A stretch of 18,673 bases of DNA, from contig CADCWK010000376.1 of NCBI GenBank assembly GCA_902806375.1, positions 1 through 18,673 of the forward strand, read 5' to 3'. Below, piece after piece: positions 14,256-18,673 of this stretch (position 1 is its first letter; the number at the start of each line of letters is the position of its first letter). The stretch comes from an uncultured Thermomicrobiales bacterium. GTDB lineage: Bacteria > Chloroflexota > Chloroflexia > Thermomicrobiales > UBA6265. The position numbers were made by a program, and so were the translations under genes. The notes beneath the pieces are model-generated. The model ran no database searches. It was not told the DNA's origin and was given only the letters and a program-made list of their open reading frames with translations.

Positions 14256-15304
14256 AGCCAGAGCTCTGCCAGCTCGCGGCGGTGGTGGACCAGCCAGGCC
14301 GCCGTGTCGAGTTCCGGGGCGACCAGCGCAACGGCGGCGACCGGATCCGCCTGCAGCCAGGCGGCGGCGATCCAGTTCACCGGGACGGAAGCCATCGCCA
14401 GTGGGAGCGCCGCGATCTCCTCGCGTGTCAGTGGCCGGTCGCTCGTCGCGTCGTGGCGCTGGACCAGTCGCGACACGGCACCCCAGTCACGGCCGGGCGG
14501 CGCGAGGTGGGTCTGGCCGAACGATCCCATCCAGTGCGGGCTGAAGGCGAGGTCGGCGAGGTCGGCGATCCGGTCGGCTACGCCGAGGAAGTCGAAGTCG
14601 ACGATCAGACTGGGCACGTCCCCCCGGAACCGGACGTTCTCATGGCCGTAGTCGCCGTGGACCAGCTGCCGAGGCAGGGCCGGCCGGGGGATCTGGCGGA
14701 TCTGCGTCCCGAGCTGCCCGGCGACGCGGCAGGCGTCCAGGGCGACGCCCGACTCTCGCGTCGCGGGAGCAGCGGCGATCGCCGCGACCGTGCGGCCCAG
14801 CCAGTCGTCGAAGACCGGCGGCGACGGTGCGTTGTGGACCGGTGGCGGGACGAACGCGCGGGGCGATCCGATGGCGCGCAGGGCGGTCTGGAGCGCCCCG
14901 AGCGAACCCGCGGCGGCCAGCCAGCGCGCCGGGCGGTCTGTCCCGCCGTCGTCGGGTTGCCACGGCTCCACCTCGAGCAGGCGACCGCCGAGCGCGATCG
15001 CCGGTTCCCCGCTGTCCGACGGCACCAGCGGGGGGACCGGCAGGCCATGCCGACGCAGTCCTTCACGGACCGATCGGACCGACGCGAGGCGCTCCGGCGT
15101 CACCCACGGCCGGTAGACGCGCAGCACGACGGTGCCACGACCGGTGACCAGCCGAAGGTTGAGGTTGTAACTGCCACCGAGGTCGTCGATCGCCGAGATG
15201 TCCCCCAGATCCCACCGGGACCGGGCCAGGGCGATCAGGGCCGGGCTGGCCCGGGCGCGAGGCCCGACGGGACCCGGGCTGGGCAGGACGGCGTGATCGA
15301 TCAT
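14243..15304 (-). CDS. APH-fold phosphotransferase (small-molecule kinase), downstream tandem paralogue
   Basis: This 353-residue protein belongs to the aminoglycoside phosphotransferase/homoserine kinase-like superfamily, which transfers ATP phosphate to small hydroxyl-containing compounds. The Brenner motif HGDYGHENV (H216, catalytic D218, N223) and the metal-binding D236-F-D238 (VDFDFLGV) are intact. The N-lobe has GGSYNLNLRL (nucleotide loop) and VVLRVYRPWV with Arg at the usual Lys/Arg position. It is clearly paralogous to the gene immediately upstream at 15351-16415, sharing GG(S/T)YNLN, RVYRPWV.PERLA, LIEVEPW-like and AWL..DPVAA blocks. AGGA at 15312-15315 sits 7 nt before the ATG at 15304. 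Separated by 46 bp, the pair is probably one operon. The substrate is unknown; I see no reason to call it an antibiotic resistance gene. Confidence 0.85.
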   Translation of the reverse strand: MIDHAVLPSPGPVGPRARASPALIALARSRWDLGDISAIDDLGGSYNLNLRLVTGRGTVVLRVYRPWVTPERLASVRSVREGLRRHGLPVPPLVPSDSGEPAIALGGRLLEVEPWQPDDGGTDRPARWLAAAGSLGALQTALRAIGSPRAFVPPPVHNAPSPPVFDDWLGRTVAAIAAAPATRESGVALDACRVAGQLGTQIRQIPRPALPRQLVHGDYGHENVRFRGDVPSLIVDFDFLGVADRIADLADLAFSPHWMGSFGQTHLAPPGRDWGAVSRLVQRHDATSDRPLTREEIAALPLAMASVPVNWIAAAWLQADPVAAVALVAPELDTAAWLVHHRRELAELWLGGR

Positions 15305-15350
15305 CCGCCAATCCTGCCACAGGCCCGGCCGGTGCCGGCTCCCGGTCGGT

Positions 15351-16415
15351 TCAGAGCCGGTCGCTGGACCACATCGCGGCCAGGTCGGCCTGGTTGGCGA
15401 GCAGCCAGGCCGAGGTCGCCAGCTGCGGAGTGACGAGGCCGATCGCCGCGACGGGGTCGTTCATCAGCCAGGCCTCTGCCACCCAGTTCAGCGGGATGGT
15501 CGCCATCAGCAGCGGCAGGACCCGGATCTCGTCCGGCGTCAGCGGGCAATCGGCGGTCGAGTCGAACCCGCGGAGCAACTGGCTGACCTGTCCCCAGTCC
15601 CGCGCGGCGGCTGGGACGTCCCACTGGAGGTGCTCGAACATCCAGTAGGCCAGGTAGGCGACGTCGGTCAGGCGGTCGCGATGGTCGGCGAAGTCGAAAT
15701 CCAGGACCGCGACCGGTACCGGGCCGAAGTACCGCACGTTGTCGTGGGCGAAGTCGCCGTGCGTGAGGTGCACGATCGGTGCGGGACGGGGGAGGGCGGC
15801 GATGCGCTGGCGGAGTCGCCCCGCTTCGGCGATCGCATGGAGGGCGGCGAAGCGCAGCAGGTCGGGTGGCGCAGCGTCTACCGCAGCCTGCGTGCGGGCC
15901 AGCCAGTCGACGAAGGTCGCCTCGCTGAGGACGTTGCTGACCGGCGCCCGGACGAAGGGGATCGGCAACGTCACCTGGCGCAGCGCGACATGGAGCGTCC
16001 CGAGCTGGGGTGCGGCGGCCTGGTACCGCTCCCAGCTGTCAGCTCCGCCGTCGCTGGACACCCACGGCTCGACCTCGATCAGCCGGTCGCCCCAGGACAG
16101 CATGGTCGTCCCGTCAGGGCGGATCAGGGGGGTGATCACCGGGGTGCCGCCCTGCCAGAGCGACTCACGCAGGGCCTGGATAGCCGCCAGCCGCTCCGGC
16201 CGGACCCAGGGCCGGTAGACGCGCATGACGACGTCGCCCCGGTCGGTCTGGAGCCGCACGTTCAGGTTATAGGTCCCACCCACGTCGCCGAGCCCGGCCA
16301 GGTCGGCGATCGTGCCGAGGCCCCAGGCGTCACGGACATCGTCGAGCAGGGCCGGGGAGATCGCGGCCCGGGGTCCGATCGGGATCGCCGTGAGTGTCGT
16401 CGATATGGCGTCCAT
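15351..16415 (-). CDS. APH-fold phosphotransferase (small-molecule kinase), upstream tandem paralogue
   Basis: This 354-residue protein is the first gene of a tandem pair of APH-superfamily kinases. It has GGTYNLNVRL (N-lobe nucleotide loop, about 46-55), VVMRVYRPWVRPERLA (62-77), the catalytic loop HGDFAHDNV (H219, D221, N226) and the metal-binding LDFDFAD (D239, D241). All catalytic residues expected for an active kinase are present. The C-terminal third (PLTPDEIRVLPLLMATIPLN followed by WVAEAWLMNDPVAA) is closely matched in the paralogue, so the two differ mainly in the substrate-facing middle part (about 120-210). A purine-rich AGGGGGAA precedes the ATG at 16415. The leader contains an inverted repeat and an AT-rich promoter candidate. 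Confidence 0.86.
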   Translation of the reverse strand: MDAISTTLTAIPIGPRAAISPALLDDVRDAWGLGTIADLAGLGDVGGTYNLNVRLQTDRGDVVMRVYRPWVRPERLAAIQALRESLWQGGTPVITPLIRPDGTTMLSWGDRLIEVEPWVSSDGGADSWERYQAAAPQLGTLHVALRQVTLPIPFVRAPVSNVLSEATFVDWLARTQAAVDAAPPDLLRFAALHAIAEAGRLRQRIAALPRPAPIVHLTHGDFAHDNVRYFGPVPVAVLDFDFADHRDRLTDVAYLAYWMFEHLQWDVPAAARDWGQVSQLLRGFDSTADCPLTPDEIRVLPLLMATIPLNWVAEAWLMNDPVAAIGLVTPQLATSAWLLANQADLAAMWSSDRL

Positions 16416-16749
16416 GCTTCCCCCTGGTGACCGACCGGCGATGACGCGACCCGGCCCAGGGGACAGCGATCGCCCTGGCGCGACGGCGACCAGAGCGATT
16501 CCGTGTCCGGGACGATCGGAGTGATCTTAACAGCAGCATAATAGTCGAACGGTAGCCCGTACGGAATGGGGCGGGCCAGTGTCTCGCCAGCCGATCCTGC
16601 CGTCAGCCGGACCCGGAGCCTTCGCTGGCCCGGGCGCGAGACACCTCATCGCCGCCGGCGACTGGGCATGGGATGGGGGGATGAGGGCACGGGCCGGTGT
16701 GTGGACCCACCGGCCGGGTCCGACGCGCCGTGCGGCTGGCGACGAGCGG
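16416..16749. promoter_or_regulatory. 334-bp intergenic region upstream of the phosphotransferase pair
   Basis: No gene is supported here; a + strand open frame from 16579 to 17229 is Gly/Arg-rich shadow sequence. An inverted repeat CCAGGG (16456-16461) / CCCTGG (16473-16478), with the palindrome GCGATCGC (16466-16473) overlapping its right side, lies in the leader of the kinase genes. Positions 16525-16548 are unusually AT-rich for this DNA. On the - strand they read TATTAT (16543-16538) overlapping TATGCT (16540-16535), a candidate -10 for the kinase operon; no good -35 is seen. The part near 16692-16721 holds a hairpin listed separately. Confidence 0.4.
16692..16721 (-). terminator. Two mutually exclusive hairpins after the 132-residue gene
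   Basis: GGCCGGTG (16692-16699) pairs perfectly with CACCGGCC (16708-16715). Alternatively GGACCC (16703-16708) pairs with GGGTCC (16716-16721). The two stems share bases and cannot form together. They lie about 30-60 bp beyond the stop of the - strand gene ending at 16750, a suitable place for a terminator, but there is no T-run. Confidence 0.4.
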
Positions 16750-17148
16750 TCAGGAACGATCGGTGAACCGCCTGGTCAGGGTGTCGACGGTCGATCCCCC
16801 AGTGGCGGGATGGTCGCCCAGCGAGACCGTATTGGGAATCGTATAGATCACGACCTGACCGTAGGTCCGGTCATGCCAGCCGGCGATCCGGTTGGCGTCG
16901 GCGAAATGGGCCCGGAGGTCGTGGGCATGGCCGATGTCGACGACCTGCTCGGCATCGCAGAATCGGTCGGCGACGACGAAGACGCCGGGGCCACGGTCGA
17001 GTGGGGTAGCGAGTCCGGCCCAGCGGACCGCCGCGGTCATCTGGCCGGAACCGATCATCCGGTCGCGGTAGGTCGCCCAGTTTCCGGACCGCTCGTCGGA
17101 GCGGGAGACGGGCGCCGTCGCGACGCGGGACTCTCGGGACATCGGCAT
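16750..17148 (-). CDS. Unrecognised 132-residue protein
   Basis: I do not recognise this protein. The - strand frame has a very strong coding signature: nearly every third base is G or C across the whole length, like the surrounding certain genes. Residues about 50-115 read as an alternating beta/alpha fold (GPGVFVVADRF, then CDAEQVVDIGHAHDLRAHF, then TYGQVVIYTIPNTVSLG). There is no signal peptide or membrane segment. Start: ATG 17148 with GGGAG at 17154-17158, 5 nt upstream; in-frame ATGs at 17142 and 17172 are alternatives, the latter with AAGGG upstream. The N-terminal 35 or so residues look disordered (Ser/Arg-rich). It is transcribed divergently from dps and away from it, which is compatible with, but does not prove, a shared stress role. 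Confidence 0.6.
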   Translation of the reverse strand: MPMSRESRVATAPVSRSDERSGNWATYRDRMIGSGQMTAAVRWAGLATPLDRGPGVFVVADRFCDAEQVVDIGHAHDLRAHFADANRIAGWHDRTYGQVVIYTIPNTVSLGDHPATGGSTVDTLTRRFTDRS

Positions 17149-17459
17149 CGTGGCTCCCGTTACGAGGATCATCTGGACGCCCTTGGAACGGGGCCGATGC
17201 ACATTTGGCGTGGGCCAGAGTATGCATGACTGCCGGTATCGCGCCCAGATGACCGTACACCTGGAAAACCAATGCCTGTGATGGGGGAGGTCCGGCACCG
17301 CGAGCGTCGCGGCGGCGGTCATTCAATGGCACCGGGTCTGCGCAACGGTCGGAGCCCCCGTACCCCGGCCATGCATCGCATGGTGGGACCACGCGACGCG
17401 CTCGCGACACGCCCTCCGGACGTGCTGGCACGTCGAATCGAAATGAAACGAGGATCACC
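17149..17459. promoter_or_regulatory. Divergent promoter region of dps and the 132-residue gene
   Basis: This stretch of about 310 bp has no gene I can support; a - strand frame reaches 17322 but looks like extension beyond the true start. It contains the palindrome GACGTGC-TG-GCACGTC (17419-17434), the inverted repeat CCATGC-ATC-GCATGG (17369-17383), and CGCGA-CGCGC-TCGCG (17392-17406). The first ends 25 bp before the dps start codon and could be an operator. No convincing sigma-70 -10/-35 pair is seen. Confidence 0.4.
17419..17434. promoter_or_regulatory. Perfect palindrome upstream of dps (operator candidate)
   Basis: GACGTGC and GCACGTC are perfect 7-bp inverted arms with a TG centre, ending 25 bp before the dps ATG and 15 bp before its ribosome binding site. 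The symmetry fits a dimeric repressor. In RNA it could instead form a six-pair stem with a CTGG loop. The binding protein is unknown. Confidence 0.45.
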
Positions 17460-17966
17460 ATGTCGACCGCGTCCAAGGCCCAGGCCCGGATCTTCCCGAA
17501 CCACAACAGCCTGCCGGATCACACCAAGACCCGGATGATCGAGACCCTCAACCAGCAACTCGCCGACACCCTGGACCTCTACGCCCAGACCAAGCAGGCC
17601 CACTGGAACGTCAAGGGCAAGGACTTCTATCAGTTGCACCTGCTGTTCGACACGCACGCCGAGCACGCCCTCGAGTGGGTCGATCTGCTGGCCGAGCGGG
17701 CGACGATGATCGGTGGCTACGCGACCGGCACGGTCCGGATGTCGGCGGCGGCGTCGCGGCTGCCGGAGTACCCGACGGACATCACCGAGGGCATGGACCA
17801 TGTCTCGGCGCTGGTCGAGCGCTGGGGCAACTACGCCACCACCGTGCGGGCCGCGATCGACATCGCGGACGAGTTCGAGGACAAGGACTCCGCCGACCTG
17901 TTCACCGATATCTCCCGGCAGGCCGACATGGACCTCTGGTTCCTGGAAGCGCACCTCCAGAAGTAG
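17460..17966 (+). CDS. dps: Dps-family ferritin-like DNA-binding/iron-storage protein
   Basis: This 168-residue protein should form the dodecameric Dps cage, which oxidises Fe2+ with H2O2, stores iron and protects DNA in stress. The inter-subunit ferroxidase residues are all present with canonical spacing: H48 (AHWNVKG, with W49), H60 (LHLLFD), D64, D75 and E79 (DLLAERATMIGG). The length is typical for the family. The N-terminal tail (MSTASKAQAR) has two lysines/arginines that could contact DNA. GAGGA at 17450-17454 lies 5 nt before the ATG. The gene is followed by a very strong hairpin, so it is probably monocistronic. A palindrome just upstream suggests repression or stress control. Confidence 0.95.
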   Translation: MSTASKAQARIFPNHNSLPDHTKTRMIETLNQQLADTLDLYAQTKQAHWNVKGKDFYQLHLLFDTHAEHALEWVDLLAERATMIGGYATGTVRMSAAASRLPEYPTDITEGMDHVSALVERWGNYATTVRAAIDIADEFEDKDSADLFTDISRQADMDLWFLEAHLQK

Positions 17967-17992
17967 TTCCCGGCAGGTCGCCGATACGACAT

Positions 17993-18033
17993 GACGGAGC
18001 GCCGGTCTCACGAATTGAGACCGGCGCTCCGTC
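17993..18033. terminator. Very strong bidirectional hairpin between dps and the PLP-enzyme gene
   Basis: GACGGAGCGCCGGTCTCA (17993-18010) and its exact complement (18016-18033) form an uninterrupted 18-bp stem with a 5-nt CGAAT loop. It starts 27 bp after the dps stop and 51 bp beyond the stop of the convergent - strand gene. There is no long T-run, but the stem stability and convergent position make it the probable transcription end of both genes. Confidence 0.75.
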
Positions 18034-18083
18034 GTTCCGGGTCGGGCCGCGGCGCTGGATCGGGCCTGCCGGCCGGTGTCGAC

Positions 18084-18673
18084 CTATCGCACCTTGCCGC
18101 GGGCCGCGACCGCCCAGCGGTCGATCAGCTCACCGTCACGGACGACGAACAGCTCGTCCTGGAGGTTCACGGTCGGGCAGACATGGTTGGGGATGATCTC
18201 GACCCGGTCGCCGATGTCCAGCCCGGCCATCCCGTCCGGGACGTGGACGAAGCCGTGCTCCTCGCTGAGCTTGGTGATCGTCGCGTCGGGGTGTCCGACG
18301 ATGTAGCCGTGGCCGGGGTGGCTGCGGCTCGGGTCCATCGCCAGCGTCTTCGATCCCGCATCGACGAGAGCCCGGTCGGCGGCCGGGCGGCTGACGACCG
18401 TGGCGAGGATCCGGAGGGCGCAGTTTGCCGGGCCGACGCGGCCGTGGCGAAACTCCGAGTTGTCGTTGAACACGTACGTGCCCGGTCGCATCTCGGTCAC
18501 GCCGGGGACTGTCGGGGTGAATAGCGCGGCCGGGGTCGAGCCGACGCTGACCGTCCGGATGTCGAGCCCGTGGCCGCGGAGCCGGTCGGCCGTCTCGACC
18601 ATGGAGTGGCCGGCGTCGAGGGCCGTCTGGCGGAGCGCGCCCGGCTCGGAGCTGTTGGCGTGGCCCTCGTGGG
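18084..18673 (-). CDS. D-threonine aldolase / D-serine dehydratase-like PLP enzyme, C-terminal part (partial)
   Basis: The 3' end of a gene running off the right edge; about 195 residues and the stop (18084-18086) are in the window. Reading starts in frame at HEGHANSSEPGALRQTALDAG. The sequence then has VSVGSTPAALF (phosphate-binding loop of the alanine racemase-like barrel), MRPGTYVFND, and near the C-terminus IPNHVCPTVNLQDELFVV, whose His and Cys match the Zn-binding pair of fungal/animal D-serine dehydratases and D-threonine aldolases. Such enzymes split or deaminate D-beta-hydroxy amino acids using PLP and a divalent metal. The catalytic lysine is in the missing N-terminal part. An internal ATG at 18602 is not the start, because clear family sequence continues upstream of it. 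Confidence 0.85.
   Translation of the reverse strand, partial: HEGHANSSEPGALRQTALDAGHSMVETADRLRGHGLDIRTVSVGSTPAALFTPTVPGVTEMRPGTYVFNDNSEFRHGRVGPANCALRILATVVSRPAADRALVDAGSKTLAMDPSRSHPGHGYIVGHPDATITKLSEEHGFVHVPDGMAGLDIGDRVEIIPNHVCPTVNLQDELFVVRDGELIDRWAVAARGKVR

Noticed and set aside
13006..14331. - strand open frame of 441 codons
   Set aside because: Antisense to the LLM oxidoreductase; low-complexity translation.
14147..15433. + strand open frame of 428 codons
   Set aside because: Antisense to the phosphotransferase, which has intact catalytic motifs.
14243..16415. Antibiotic-resistance interpretation of the APH-fold kinases
   Set aside because: The fold covers many metabolic kinases and nothing in sequence or context points to aminoglycosides.
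16579..17229. + strand open frame of 216 codons
   Set aside because: Gly/Arg-rich with no motif; the - strand frame over 16750-17148 has the better third-position pattern.

Overview
This 18.7-kb window is high-GC bacterial chromosome (roughly two-thirds G+C, with the third codon position almost always G or C). The gene content is a CUT1/LplBC-type sugar importer with a Tat-exported binding protein, an ADP-ribosylglycohydrolase-family enzyme, a HemY/CgoX-type porphyrinogen oxidase, an LLM flavoprotein, Dps, and a LysJ/ArgD-type aminotransferase. Together with the use of TTG starts, this suggests a Chloroflexota/Thermomicrobia-like or other high-GC Gram-positive-type bacterium. This is a judgement from style and content; no rRNA or other taxonomic marker is present. 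I see no tRNA, rRNA, CRISPR array, transposase, phage gene or replication origin.

Region 1 (1-10341, all + strand). A class III aminotransferase (172-1374) is followed by the main feature of the window, an apparent carbohydrate uptake and processing locus. It holds an AraC-family regulator with two N-terminal sensory-type domains (1442-2905), two LplB/LplC-like permeases (3021-4031, 4085-4972), a Tat-signal solute-binding protein (5109-6683), a probable (alpha/alpha)6-fold glycosidase with an N-terminal beta-sandwich (6839-8896) and an ADP-ribosylglycohydrolase-family protein (8944-10341). No ABC ATPase is encoded here, so the permeases would have to use one encoded elsewhere. The likely logic is that the regulator senses a sugar or sugar conjugate, the transporter imports it, and the two hydrolase-like proteins process it in the cytoplasm. 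The substrate cannot be read from the sequence. Strong hairpins sit after the binding-protein gene and after the last gene.

Region 2 (10560-12779, - strand). A DJ-1/PfpI-family protein and a HemY/CgoX-type oxidase that starts at TTG. A 400-bp gene-free stretch (12780-13179) then carries an inverted repeat and a row of small perfect hairpins upstream of a + strand LLM-class flavin/F420 oxidoreductase (13180-14109).

Region 3 (14243-18673). Two tandem paralogous APH-fold phosphotransferases (- strand), an unrecognised 132-residue protein (- strand), Dps (+ strand) behind a clean palindrome, a very strong bidirectional hairpin (17993-18033), and the C-terminal part of a D-threonine aldolase/D-serine dehydratase-like PLP enzyme (- strand) that runs off the right edge.
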